64,000 nucleotides of DNA from Apostichopus japonicus. Its lineage: Eukaryota; Echinodermata; Holothuroidea; Aspidochirotida; Stichopodidae. Shown one piece after another: positions 1 through 12,700 of the stretch; position 1 is the stretch's first letter; every line of letters starts with the position of its first letter. Made by a program: the position numbers and the translations under genes. Below the pieces are notes generated by a model. The model did no database searches. It saw nothing but the letters and a program-made list of their open reading frames with translations, and was not told the origin of the DNA. The stretch covers positions 21,639,611 through 21,703,610 of the forward strand of contig NC_092576.1 of assembly GCF_037975245.1 (NCBI RefSeq), written 5' to 3'.

Positions 1-29
1 CTCTTATGATAATGACGGAGCGCACTTTT

Positions 30-432
30 TTCCTACTGGAATCGCCCGAAGATGCGGCGTCTGTAATCCGAGGAACCAACGAACTTCTCTGCTAACTCCT
101 CAGGCTTCAACTGGGCTAGACGTTCGCGGTGAATATGGCACACCATCATATGGTTCAGCTTCTGTCCTGGCTTCTGAGTCATGGTGCTCCGTAGCCATGT
201 CTTAAAACGCCTCAAAGCACTAAAAGATCTCTCGGCTTCCGTCGAACTGGTGGAGGAGACGAGGAGCAACCGCAAGAGAGCGTCGACTTCACCAAACATA
301 GCCCGTACCGCTGGATTCATCGACTTGAATATTTGTCTATACCCTTCAACCGACGACAACTGGAACTGGCCTCGAAAGAAAGGCAGACTAAGCTTAAGAT
401 TGTCGGAGATCTCAGGGTACCAACTCACAAGA
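30..432 (-). mobile_element. hAT-family transposase C-terminal fragment
   Basis: An open frame of about 131 residues on the minus strand ends near base 33. Its middle contains LLLVSSTSSTEAERSFSALR followed by a region with LNHMMVCHIHRERL. This is the hAT C-terminal dimerisation signature (SSTEAERSFSALRRIKT-like), seen in ZMYM1-like and other domesticated or active hAT transposases. The zinc finger and the catalytic RNase-H-like part should lie at higher coordinates. Beyond about 430 the frame stops and unrelated repeat sequence follows, so the gene is 5'-truncated. It is probably a dead fragment. A host gene derived from hAT is possible but nothing here supports it. Confidence 0.75.
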
Positions 433-534
433 TCTGGGTGGAATTATCCATTCAGCAACATTGAGTGATATTCGATGATATGAATCCTGAGATGTGTAAG
501 CCCTAACCAAATAGAGCCACGACACTACCCTTTT

Positions 535-690
535 CCAAATGTGTGGGGGGGACATTTGATATTGTTTTCCCCACCCATCGAAATGTGGGGGGGACGTGTC
601 CCCCCATCCCCCCTGGATTGACGCCCAAGAATGTAGGTGCATGTTTTCCAAAATAACCATTTTGTAATCCAAAGTCACCAAAGGTCAATT
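535..690. repeat. GC-rich dispersed repeat fragment
   Basis: G-tract and C-tract rich sequence with GTGGGGGGGAC, runs of CCCCCC and ATTGACGCCCA. A related block lies at 22740-22830 (same order: GTGGGGGGG, NCCCCCC, GGATTGACGCCCATG). Recurrence at two loci marks it as a dispersed repeat, probably one end of a DNA transposon. No terminal repeats could be defined. Confidence 0.5.
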
Positions 691-1290
691 AAAGCTTAAA
701 ATGTGTTTTGGGGGCAATAACTTGTGAAACTCCCACTGATGGGGTCCAACATGGTTGAAGATATGAAACTAGTTGTGGATAGGGTTTAAGCAATTGTTTC
801 CAAACATTACGGTCATGAAATCAAAGGTCAACAAAGGTCAATTATGGGTCAGAAACTCCAAACTGATCAAAATTGTCCATGGTTGACCCATGTGCGACCT
901 TCATGCCCAAAGTTATCAGAGTTGAAGGTTTTGTTTGGTTTTGAGAGGTGGACCTCTGTTGACCTCACATGACCCTGGAATAACGCCTCCAGAAACTTGT
1001 ATTAGTTTTTTAACTTGAATATTTGAATTTTTGTGGCCATATTTTGTCCATGGGTTGACTCCTGTGCAACCAAAGGTATGAAGTACAGTTAGGATGATTC
1101 TGCAAGTCCTTATAAACAAATCTAACAAAAGTCAACAGATTCTCAAAAGAACCAATCATTGATTAGTGATGGCAATAATATTGTGTGCGTACATTAAACC
1201 CGGAAATAACAATTTTAGGATTGTGCTTAGTCCTTACAAGTAAGGAACCATAGTGCCCTTGGGCTCTTGTGTATTTAGTCAAGACAATTA
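690..1290 (+). repeat. Diverged copy of the AGGTCA-rich dispersed repeat
   Basis: It contains CAAAGGTCAACAAAGGTCAA, GGGTCA, GACCTC and TGTTGACCTCACATGACCC. It finishes with AAGGAACCATAGTGCCCTTG then GGCTCTTGT at 1239-1271. The large tandem array at 37.4-40.7 kb ends with nearly the same motif (40679-40708), so both belong to one family in the same orientation. No coding frame of note. Confidence 0.6.
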
Positions 1291-1599
1291 ATCTTTCTTA
1301 TCAATCGTTAAACATGATTAACAGGAGGTTTTGTTAGATGCAAGAAGCGAAGTTTAAAAAAAAAATTACGTTGTCCCCCTAAGCTTAGTGGGGTTATACT
1401 GTACTATATTATGTTAACTGCCAAAACTGGATACTGTAGTACAGTATATCAAACAGCATTATTACAAACTTATGTGAGGAGCTTGCGATACGGTTACACG
1501 GTAGATTAGCGCACCTTGCCTGGCTATGAATAGCGTTGAATTGAATGATCTACATTCTTTTCCTGTTGTGGTTGTGGTGAATCAAAAGCGCGGAAGATA

Positions 1600-1740
1600 A
1601 TCCTTCATGTGGAAGGTAATAATCGGTTCCAAATAATCAGCAGCGCAATGGTTTTGCCGATGCCGATTATTTACTGATTGTCTGATAATCGGCCAGATGC
1701 CGATTAATTAACCAATTATCGGTTGAACACTAGTAATCAG
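1600..1740. repeat. ATCGG-rich repeat fragment
   Basis: About 140 bp with repeated ATCGG/CCGAT motifs (TAATCGG, GCCGATTATT, GATAATCGGCC, CCAATTATCGGTTGAACACT). A comparable ATCGG/CCGAT cluster ending in CACAACACTA occurs at 25530-25612. Looks like transposon terminal sequence; family not recognised. Confidence 0.35.
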
Positions 1741-3100
1741 CATGAGATCCAAGAGAACTTCATATGTCATTCAAAAGAACTTGGTCAAATAATCAAGATC
1801 TTGCAATCCAATTTTTGGTTCAGCGGCACAAAATATGAACCCATAGTTATGGTCATCTTCATCATCATCAGTTCTGATGCAGTTGGTCATTGGCCATATC
1901 AAAATCATAGCTAAAGGTGTATGACACAACAATTGAAAACAGAATATAATTAAGGGTGACCAAAGATCATTAATACTGAAGTAGTCAAGGTTTGTCAGTC
2001 CAATGACTATCCAGTCTGGCCTTCAGTCTTTCAAATATGGTTTGCTGACAACACGCCCAGGCAGTAGATTTCAAGGATCATTAATAGGCTGATAAAAAAA
2101 GGAAAAACATTGGAAAGGAAAGTAAAGCTGAACTCAAAGACACACCAAATACTTTGCATGGTTCCATGACTGGTCTATGGAAGTTGCCATCATGATAAAT
2201 AACAGTATGTCCATGATGGATGCCTCGTATGAAAGAAGGCTTTGGAGCAAATGTTGTTATTCCATATTTAATGTAGTTGTTCCTGGTCAATGGAGAGCAA
2301 GCACAGTATATGTAATATGCTGGTGTAAGTCTGAGCAACTGGATATTTGAAAGACTCTCCCTTATTGAAATGTACAGTAACTTTTAGCTCGACCAGCTAT
2401 GCCACTTTATATATTGTGACTCAGCATCTTCACTCTGTCAATCTATCTAGCTGTTATCCAGCTGTTATCTATCTTTCTACAGTACCTTTTTGAAGAAACT
2501 ACTGAATGGGCTGTGTGAAAACCCCTCATAAAACTGCAACTGTATGGTAGCCTATGGCTAAGCCATCCTTTACCAACTTAAACCCTGCAGTTCTGTGTTT
2601 GAGGCAAGTGGGATTGCTTGACAAAAGATTGAACTATTAAGTTTATGTAGACAGCTCAAACTTGGCAAATTACAATTAGTTTCCTACTTGTATTAACATG
2701 TAATAGAAAACCATCAAGGTGGTAAGTTTGTTCACCATACATGTATCTGTGCTAGCAGCCTAGGATGTCATCACTTACAGTTTGTATTTAGGAATTCTAT
2801 AAAATTATGTCTTTTTCTTTCACCTTGACACATGATGTGGTCGAGTACTTATTTATGAATCAAGTAGAGCCTTGTTTACATGAGACCTGCAGCATTTCAT
2901 ACAACATGCCAGTTTCAGGGTTTGCAAATAACAGTTTTCAGTTGTAACTTATCAGTAGTATTACAATTTAGTTATGAAAACTTTTTGTTAAAATTTCACA
3001 ACTTGAGTGTGATTTAATGGATTATCTGTATAACATTTATCTATGGTTGTTTAAGTGCTCTGGAAACTCTTTTTGTGATGGATTTTTGTGAAAGTTGGAT
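1741..3100. other. No recognisable gene
   Basis: AT-rich sequence without a supported exon. A short block at 2866-2930 (GAGCCTTGTTTACATGA, then TGCCAGTTTC) matches the start of the insert at 29186, so at least part is a dispersed repeat. Confidence 0.4.
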
Positions 3101-3149
3101 GCAATGTCCTTTGCAAGGTCACAATTGCAACACAAGCGATGTGTGTTCA

Positions 3150-4892
3150 GTCATCTGTTGGCAACATTTTCAGACATTATATGAGAAGAAATGCAATAAT
3201 TCCACCTATGGCAGTGAGTAAAACTTTTGCCGAAAGCGTGCAAATCTGTCAAATACTTCACACAAAATACCTGACATCACATATTTCATGCATATTGTGT
3301 TGAAACTTTTCATCTTTTCATTCTATTTATGTCAAGAGACATGTTCAAGGCATAAGAAGCCTCATAGAGAAAGTTTCACGAGTGCAAAAAGACATGACAG
3401 TAATCACATGGAGAGTCATTTGGCTGGACATTCCAACTGTAAAAATGATAATTACTGCTTTGGAGGCATACTGTACATACTGTACATACCTGAAAAGGCA
3501 ATGGGTGGGAGGAGGCATATTTCTTGGTCTTGCTGCCTTATGTGCATGTAGTTGTCGTAGTTGTCGGCCCCCCATGAAGAGGCTTAAACGTGGTCGCCCT
3601 GCAAAGGCGTATAAAATGAAGATCATTGCTTTGTCGGATCCCAAAGCAACAACAAGGCCTTCTACATGGAAGGCACTGAAAGGCCTTGTCCAATGCTGGC
3701 TTAGGTTTGTTAAATTAATCTTCAGAATTTTATGCAACTTGGAAAACAGTTGTGTTCAGTGTTTATGTGGGTAAAGATAGAACATTATATTTACAGTAGT
3801 TCTTGTGGTCAAAAGTTAAAACCTTCAAATTGCAATAACTTAGCAACCATAAGTTGGAATTTCTTCAAAGTTGGTATGGTGATATATTGCAGTGCTTCTT
3901 CAAAATTATTGATACTGTGAATTGGTCATAGTAATAGTTTAGTAGTAATCCATATATGGGTTGTTTGGATATTTAAGTTCAATGGTAATTAGGTCATTTT
4001 TGAAACATGCCCAGTACATTCTGCTTCTCCCATGTCAATGGATCTCTTGTGATTTGGTCACATGATTCCATGGGTGAGGGGTGGCAATCAGGGTTTGATT
4101 TAAGGCTAATTGTTGGGGTCAACAGTGGTGGAAAGATCTTTGTTGAAACTCATAAAATTTATCTTGCAATTTGTATTCTGTATTTGTATAAGGCCTTTAG
4201 TATTTAGGACTGGAAATAATAACATAATAACATTATAATGATGTCTTTAGCTTGAGAAATACTAGTCTACTTTCAAATTCAAAATGACTTATCCAGAAGA
4301 TATATATCACTTCATATTCTGACTTAATGAACTGCTTTGCTCATTAAAACAAAATTGTAACCTTTACTAAAATATTATCTACAACTAAACAGGTGACTTT
4401 CTTTCACTAATACTAAACCTTTTCAAAGGTACGAACTGCAGCACCTTTCAATCCATTATAGACAGAAACTTACTGTAGGTACCTTGCAAAGGTTGTGCAA
4501 TTTTGATGCATTTCTTATTTTTGATTTGTCCCTCTTCCAATAACATTACACGTAGTTTGCTATTTCTTCAACACACTCTTCCCTCTTCCAACAGCACCAT
4601 GTAAAGTTTTCATTTCTTTCATCTATGACAAAAATTTCAATGATACATTATTTTCAGGACATCTGCCAAGAGAATGCACCATACCAGCTCATCTGGATAG
4701 CGATGAGTTCAAACAGTTTCTGTGGGGGCAGTTTCCATCTTTGAATGGGTTGGACCTTACATTCAAAAGGGCCAATGTGAAGGGGGACTTAATTGATCTT
4801 ACTGAGGGTAGCACCTGCCCAGCAGAAATGAAAGATTGAAGCAGACATTGGTTATATGTTCTGTCAATATCTCTACCATCCATAAATTGAGA
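3150..4892 (+). pseudogene. Uncertain gene or gene fossil, AT-hook-like segment plus E3-ligase-like N-terminal segment
   Basis: An open frame to 3774 includes KRLKRGRPAKAYKMKIIAL and then a conserved-looking stretch rich in polar residues. GRP is the AT-hook core. After an acceptor near 4657 comes a segment with TIPAHLDSDEFKQFLWGQF, then FPSLNG and RANVKGDLIDL. From memory the layout (RGRP-K, a short beta stretch, then EFK..L...FP.L) resembles the N-terminal part of invertebrate HECT-type G2/M-phase E3-ligase-like proteins; this was not checked. TGA at 4837 closes the frame, while a good donor (GAG|GTAAGT) lies at 4892/4893 in another frame. The exon is therefore either terminal, frameshifted or mis-phased. 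Phases of the putative splice sites at 3702 and 4657 do not match. I cannot tell a living gene from a relic. Confidence 0.35.
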
Positions 4893-5312
4893 GGTAAGTA
4901 TATTTGCCTCAAGTTCTAACCTTTTCAAGGTTCCATTATATAAATTTGAACAATAATAATAAACAGTTTTTATGTAGCGCAACTTACAATAAAGTCTCGC
5001 CGCGCTGTAATATATCATGAACATGTATGTGGTGGTGGGAACAGGTGTTCCCTGGTTCAATTTGAAACCTGTTTGATTCATTGAACCACGTTGCAGATAA
5101 TCATTACTTTATCAAATCTTATTTACATCACATAGTGACCAAAAAATACCATGATATTTATAATGATCATGCACTGACCATTAAATTCCATATTCTTTTG
5201 GTATATAGTACTTGATATACATACCAAAACTTTCCATAGTATTCTAGTGACTACATATGTGTGTATGTTGAGTTGTGTATGATGTTTTATTTACACTGTT
5301 ACTTTCCATCAT

Positions 5313-5415
5313 AGACCATTTGTCAGTTATGTTCAAGGACCCTCAATGGTGCAGATTGCTTGATGGCGGGCAAGATGAGGAATTGAATGAGTTCCTTGCT
5401 GCAACAGAAACCAGG
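5313..5415 (+). other. Candidate exon, unknown protein
   Basis: Sequence after CATCATAG reads DHLSVMFKDPQWCRLLDGG followed by an acidic stretch and ends at CAG|GTTTTT. Open frame between a plausible acceptor and a weak donor, downstream of the uncertain gene at 3.1-4.9 kb and possibly part of it. Family not recognised. Confidence 0.25.
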
Positions 5416-6199
5416 TTTTTATTTCTTAATCTATCTTCCATGGCCATGAAATGACTTCATTCTTTAAATAAGCCTGCACTGTTTGCTGAGATATTTTGTA
5501 ACACACTGGCACTAGCAATGTGTCCTTGAGCTCATTGGTTGAAAACCTGTTGGACCAGTGGTTCATTGTTGAAAAACTTTCCACTGTTAGCAAAGTCAAT
5601 TTTGGGCTGATATACAGCAGATTTTAACTTTCTGAGAATAGGGGGAAAGTCAGAGGTAACATAAAGCACTGGACCAGCTAGGTGCAACAGTTCAGTTTAT
5701 TGTTGTTGTTGTAAATGTCAACATTTAGATTCATTGTTCCTAAACCCTGAATGTACACTCTTTGATTGTGGTCTGCCATTCAATGTACAATGCATTTTTG
5801 TTGGAAATGAAGGAAATCATCAAAAAGATAACATGGTTATTGACTACCAATCAGTGGTAAAAGAGATTTTTTTGGAACACAAAGGTTGCATAGTATCACT
5901 TTAAGGTTTTCTTTCAGCTAGCAAATTTTTAGAGGGTGGGCCAATTTCATAGGTTTGGCTGGTACACCGTTACTCCTCTTTCTGATTGGGTCACGTGATA
6001 CGGTATATGTAATATACTGCCACTGTACAGTGTATATCCTGTATGTAAATGTACATAATGTATAGCACAGTTTCATGCAATGTTGGCATAACTCACGTAT
6101 GTGTATATTGCAGTCATTGCGCTGTGTACGTTGTGATTGTGAATTAGTATCAATACAATACTTGCAAAGAGGATAGTAGTACTGCTCGTTACATCGATA

Positions 6200-6563
6200 T
6201 CATCGTAAATTTTTGGCCTGGCTGTCTTTTATTGGCAATCAATCCTGTCGATCACATATGTTGGATGGTCTTTATGATATTCAACATATCATAAGCATTT
6301 CTGAGGGTTCTCCAAAGAAACGGCCGTATCCAGGCACTAAACGCGGGTCGGCCGGTGGAAGGCCCAGGTTGCTTTATTGTGGGTCCCGATGCCAAAAGCA
6401 GTGAGCGAAAAACGAACAGAGAATTGCAGGCATCAAAAGTGTACTTGAGCTGGTGCTACGTGGACTGGGTCTCCAAAAACGATCTACTGGAACAGAGATC
6501 GGGGATCAACAAAATGACCAATGCTACCTTCTCGGAGCATTTACTGGCAGATCATACGAGAAG
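6200..6563 (+). other. CpG-bearing candidate exon(s), unknown protein
   Basis: A stretch with locally raised CpG content (CGGCCGTATCC, ACGCGGGTCGGCC) in AT-rich surroundings. It is open in more than one frame and followed by a good donor (GAAG|GTACGC at 6563/6564). One frame gives SPKKRPYPGTKRGSAGGRPR, basic and AT-hook-like; another stays open to the donor. Could be a first exon with its promoter. The frame cannot be chosen from sequence alone. Confidence 0.3.
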
Positions 6564-7606
6564 GTACGCAGCAAATAATGCTAATGACTAACATTATATA
6601 TTTACTATTTATGCTACAGTATACTGTTTACTGGCCGAAGTGTTTGGTCTACTGTAGGCTTCCTTGTTACATTGTTCAATAGACCAATGCTGTGCCTACT
6701 TAGGAGTAGCTAGGCTGACAAACTAAGGCAGCTAATACACCAAGAAGCATAGGCTAGTTGTACTGCAGTGCAGGCTGCTGTACTTACTCTAGCCTAGGCC
6801 AAACATTTTTTGAGTGTTATTTATGCATTCTACTTATATTCGCCTAATAATCATTATCAGTGTGGAAGTCTGGAGTATCATATGTGTTGGTTTATGATTT
6901 GGTAGCTTTGCAAATATGAATATACCTTAGCCTACATCAGTGTAATATGGACATGGATTTGTAGGGAGATCTCCCAACAAGAAAATAAAAAAACTTCTCA
7001 AGATGTATACAATGATACATCATGCAGAGCCTACCTCAATTTGGTGGTTATTCCTGTGGAGCATTTGTTGATCGAGCGTCTGGGCATATTTATTTTGTAA
7101 CTGTAAGTCTAGTATGCAGTGAGGTATGCGAGGAACGTGAGGGACGGGCCTATACTCAATAAAGTAACTGTTTTCATTTCCTACTTTACTTTACCAGCAC
7201 AATTATAGAGTTCCTTGCAACAAATAAATTAGTCTACAGTATGACAACTTGAAAATTTATTGCATATCTGCCTGCATGGTCATTTCTCAATTATAGACTA
7301 CTTACCTGTGTAGCTATTTCATGGTAACTTTTTGTCTGAGTATGGGTTCTTAAATGGTGAAATAACCTTGAATCTGCTAATATGCATAGGCTAGGGTTTT
7401 TACTTTGCTTGTCAATCCGCATAGCCACTTTAGCAGTGGATGATTCTTCATTTGCAAAGAAAAAATGTACGCATAAACACTCTTTCTATCCCGAAATAGA
7501 GTATTGCCTAACACCCCCAACTTGGTACTAACTTAAAAAAATTAGTGAAGGATACTGTTCACATATTGATGCATTCATATCAATGTCACTAATAATTGTG
7601 CATGCC

Positions 7607-8005
7607 CAGTGACGGAGCTAGGGGTATTGGTCAGAGGGGGCGAGAATTGTCTGTAGGGGCGCTTTAACACTAAGCGGAGCGCCACCACAGGTTGGCACGG
7701 AGCGTACAGAATTTTTGTGAGCAAAGATACTCCCTAGATCGCCGGAAATGACCCTTTCCGGGCCTTGCTAGTTTGCAGATAAACGAAGAATAAATAGCCG
7801 TTAGAGCATTTTGTCAGAAAATTACAGCAAGAAAATGTGACAAATGTCAATATTTATATGAGGAGCCCAATAAAAAAGTCAGTAATCGCTAAAAAGTAAA
7901 AAGTCGTAAAAAGCTGAAAAAGGCGCCAGCAGTACATTTGAGTCCGCCAGGGGGGTGGGGGGTGGGGGAATTCGCCCCCCTGACTTTATGGACGCTCCAC
8001 CACTG
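7607..8005. mobile_element. 399-bp inverted-repeat DNA element
   Basis: It begins CAGTGACGGAGC and ends GCTCCACCACTG (inverted repeat with two mismatches). ATGCC occurs immediately on both sides (7602-7606 and 8006-8010), a possible target duplication; an 8-bp duplication is not seen. It has no coding capacity and carries a GGGGGTGGGG run near the right end. Internally TAAGCGGAGCGCCACCAC at 7671 matches motifs in the elements at 15424 and 35672, so the three are related. The TIR style is hAT-like, but a 5-bp duplication would be atypical. Confidence 0.6.
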
Positions 8006-9525
8006 ATGCCACCATTTTATGTTCGACAAAATTTATCAAATTTAATTTAAAGCATTCACCATGATATTTAGTTACATGGTACAGTATTCTGCAATTACTG
8101 TAGTCTTATAATCTACTCAATCTAAGATGTAATGCTAAAATACTTATCTACTATAAAGTGTGCTGGGTCCATTATATTCTTCTCTATTGTTCCAATAATT
8201 TATGTGGTTACCATGTGATGGTGTGTACTATTTAAGTCACATATTGCACAATGCAATAGAAACATTGTCTATTGTATTACTCAAATCTCAGTGTTGGTTG
8301 AACTATTCACATTATTGATTGTTCTAATGGACTTCTCTGTTTAACTCAAAATAGGCGTGAATCATTGTTTTTCCTTTGTATGTTTTAATCTATTTTGATT
8401 ATAAAAGGACTTATCAGGATTGCAGTTGCCAGTAATGGTTTAGCAATCGTATGGCGCACACTCAGACCCCTGGAATAGGTTAATTTTGTTTAAATTTTGA
8501 ACATTGATGCACCCCTGCATCATAGTGAAAGTGACACATTGTTGTTGTATGTCTTTGACATACACCAAATTTGACCGATTGTTTGCTGACCATGATGGAC
8601 CCTGTATGGCACATTGACTCACACTGACATACATATTGTAGTTGTAATGACGCACCAAATCTGCGCTTTGACGGAACCCTTAGTCACACAATTCATCGGA
8701 CGCACCATTACGGGGGGTTGTAGGTCTGTCTTACAATAATTGATAATTTCATCATGATATAGAAATTAAAGACATTTGCCAAAATATCACAAAAATAGGC
8801 TTCACAGCTCTACACATAATCTGATCATGCAGATCTAAAAATTATACTGAAGGAAAGTGATACTAGTGATTTGTGAGGGAACTAGAATGGTCGCCCATAA
8901 AATACCGTATCATGTTTCTATGTTGTTTTAAAAACTTTATAGTTCAGGGAACACCTGTAGAATATTCCGTAAGTTTGAGTCTCGGAATAAGCAAAGTCTA
9001 GCTATATTTTTAAAAGTAAATATGCATCCCTGAACATGATGAAATTTGGTGACATATTAGTGTATGAGCAAGCCTACTGGGACATTGCCATTGTAACATC
9101 AAACGTTATGACATTTAGTGTATGTAAGGTATTAGTAGATGAGTTATAATACTGCAGGTGTATACTACTACCATAGAAATAAGAAATATAATAGAAATTG
9201 TTGCACATCACTAGTTTAGGTTTGCACTAGATTAGTAAATGAACCATTCTTGAATCCTTGCAGAGTTGACACTATACATACTGTAAATCATATTTAGATG
9301 TGATAAATTTATGCTGCCAATAGCAAAGTTCTGTAACTAGTAGTGTAATTAGTAATTACTCTACTGTGTGTGCAAAAATTGATGTGAATTGTTGACTATT
9401 TAGAAAAGGGCATAAGGAGGTGGTATTCAGTAATTTAAGTTGGAAATGATATTATTCACTATGTGTACAGTATGCATTCTAATATATAATATTAACTTTG
9501 CACATCCCGGCATTATTTGTCTCTT
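8006..9525. other. No recognisable gene
   Basis: AT-rich sequence without supported exons. A GCGCAC-containing motif appears at about 8452 and near 8700, hinting at an old transposon between, but its ends cannot be defined. Confidence 0.35.
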
Positions 9526-9529
9526 TCAG

Positions 9530-9680
9530 TTGAAGGTGTGTGCCCAATTATGAAACTCGAGAGGTTGGTATCCAAACTGATCCACCAGAAAAGACAACAC
9601 CAGTTCCTCATAAAAAGGCTATGCCCAACAGAGGCTGATGCAACAATGCACTCCTGCAGCTGTACCCCAGTGGACACTGG
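9530..9680 (+). other. Candidate internal exon, unknown protein
   Basis: CTCTTTCAG precedes 151 bp ending at CTG|GTAATA. One frame is open throughout and includes MKLERLVSKLIHQKRQHQF, lysine/arginine-rich and possibly helical. Another frame reads EVGIQTDPPEKTTPVP before a stop. Acceptor, donor and an open frame make it exon-like, but no family is recognised and there is no clear partner exon. Confidence 0.3.
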
Positions 9681-9721
9681 TAATATTTTGATGTACATAC
9701 TGTAACCATTCCATGCTGCAA

Positions 9722-12700
9722 ATAGGTCTGCAGTTCAACTAGGTCTACAGTTCAACTAGGTCTGCAGTCTACTACTGTAGGACTGTATATGACTAACCGG
9801 ATTTAGGACATTGGACACATTTATTCATTTGTTGTATTATTAAATGACAAAGACATATAGTGCTAAATATAGTGCTAATACAGCCACTGGAGGTCTGTAT
9901 ATGCAAGTGACCCAAAATGTTCAAACTCCACAGGTTAATAAGGGTAGTATTTTTCCTTACCTCTGAAAAATAAAGACATTTACCAATCGTGTAGACTGCT
10001 ACCTACCTGTCTGAAGCAGTTTATGTTCAAACCTTGCACATTTATTCTTTTCTTATGTTTTCTTTTTATGTTTCATGATGATGTGGCATAATTTGTACAT
10101 ACAGTACTTGCACTAATACTCTTAACTGCCTATACTGTAGTCTGATCAGGTTGTTACAGTTTCATATCAGCAAAGACGTTGACATTTTTGGCAAATTTTG
10201 AGTGTAAGCTATATTTCTAGTTTAACATTCGAGGGGCATCATTAAAGGGTCTACTTTCACCCAGATTTGAACAATAATTTTAGTTATTACAATGAGTGCA
10301 AGTTACAATTTCAGTGAATAAACAAACATTACATTTGTACTGGCTCCAACCAAGTTACCTTGGCTATGATTAAAATCAAATTCAATCTTCAACAACAACA
10401 GGTATGTCTTTTTTTCCTTTCCATTTCACATTACAGATGTACAGTACATCCTTTAAAGGAACAGTACAGCACAGCGTAGTGTTATGACATGATGGATGTT
10501 TTGCAAGCAGATATAAGGGTTGGAACTGGAAGTGTTCGATTGTTTTATTAATAAACATGTGATTCTCTACTTCTATTATGTAAGATGATCGTCATTCATC
10601 TTGTTCTCCAGTGAAAGCTACGGATTTGCATAATGAACGTTGTTAAAATGGATATGGACAGTTTTGAAAGAGCTGAAGTCAAGGCAGTTCCAAAAGCTTG
10701 TTTAAATACCATACATCAAGGACACAAGAGTGGACAATAGAAGTAACAAGTATCCAGAATGTAGATATCACAAGGCTTCAAGACAATTGAACAAACTGTA
10801 CTGTAACGGACAACAACAAACATGGTGTCTCAGTGAAATAATGTCACTAAGCTAATGCAATGCATCATAAGAATTTATCTTTTTCATGGTGTCAAACATT
10901 GATTGTTGCATTCAGTGCGTTATGTATCTTACTCCTTTCTGTAGTATTTAGCATTGATTTGCATGTTCATTCATAGTGTAAGTAAACTACATAATTGATG
11001 TCATCAAAGTTACAACTGTGTCATATTAATAAACTAAATGATTGAATATTGGTTTCACTACATACTTTATTGTACACTATTTGGCTTTCCATGATAGCAA
11101 TATCTGATCTGTTTACTTACTGTAGTTTGTTCAGTCATACCAGTAGTTCTAATGTGACATTGATCTTGGGTTATTTATTGTTGGTACAGAATAACTTGTC
11201 TTTATTTTGTATTGTGTGAGATCAATTTCACATATAACATATTTTGTGATGTCATAGAGTGTTGAAGAGGTACTCTAACTTGCAGCTAGTAGTGATAAAA
11301 CAGTTCATTCAGTGCTCTCATGATAACCCCAGTCGGGCCCAGTGGCAGATGGAGATAGTGGCAGATGGAGATGTTTGAAATGCAGGGGACATTATAGGGT
11401 CTTTTGAAGTTTTGGCAAAGTTTCTTTTGGATGTAAAGCTGCTATACTTATCATGGAAGGGTCCACAACCATCATGGAAGGGTCCACCTTTAAAATATAA
11501 ATGGAAGGGTCCACAACTTATCATGGTGTCTCCTAGCCATATTTAGGTATATGTTCTTGCATTCCATATGTGGAACACTGCCCTACTATTGTTTGTATTG
11601 CTTATTCTGAAGTTAGGTACAGTAAGTCAGTATTGTAACTTTTCTTTATTTTTAACACATTGATTGCATCTGTACAGTTCTATACATTGAGTTCAACTAA
11701 AATAACCATGAGCAGGGAAAACGTACCACTATCTCACTTGCATTTTTTTTATGTTAAAGTGACCATATTCATACATAAACCAAAATATTTCTTCCATATT
11801 AGATAGTGTTTATCCAGAGTAGGTTACAGGATATTTTAAAGGTAGGCTATGTAGCATTGGCCCCAATTTAGCGTGCTAGAAGAATTAATAAAGAACGTTC
11901 CTAGATGTCTTTACTTTCCAATTTGTTCTAAGGCATTCTAATTGAAGCAAAAGATGCCTGAATGTCCCAGTGAGGTAAATTTCCTCTAAGGTGGTAATAA
12001 AAACAGTTTCAAAACTTTGACCAAAGGTAACCATATTTGAAGATCTGGTATATTTGGGGCCAATACAGCATACCTGGTCGAGAGTTGCTGTGGAAGCCAC
12101 CATATGTTTGTAGTAATGCAGTAAAATGTAGTAAAGGCAGCTGGAGGAGTCCAGTTTACTCCTGTGCCGAAGGTAATTCATCTTTTGGGGTTTTCTCTCC
12201 CTTACCCATCCCTTGGATTGCTACTCCCACAGCCTCACTTTGGCAAAATGGTTACACACTCACACCCCCCCCCCCACACACACAAAGGCCTTCATCTTAA
12301 CAGGGAGTCCCTGATCTTACCCATATCTTATCACCCCTTACTACAGAACAGAACCCATGATAAGAAGCCTCAACTAACAGGAAAAGGAAGAAATGTATAC
12401 CAATGCACAGCCTGAAGAGTCAAGTTGTCGGTGTGACTAATTTATCTTAAGCTGAACTAATGTGAGAAGTTCTCGGATGACCGTCCCATTCATTACATAG
12501 CCAAATCATTCTATCAATATTGTTGTTTCCTTGCTCATTAAATCAAATGAATACATACCGCGCCTATCTATTTGGCTACCGTAAATTAGACCTATCCAAA
12601 CTGTGCTGGGGCCATTTATCACTATTAGTTTGCTTTTTTTCATGTGGATTGCCAGCAATAAAACTAAAAAAGTGTGTACCCTTAGTTTATTACTATTTAT

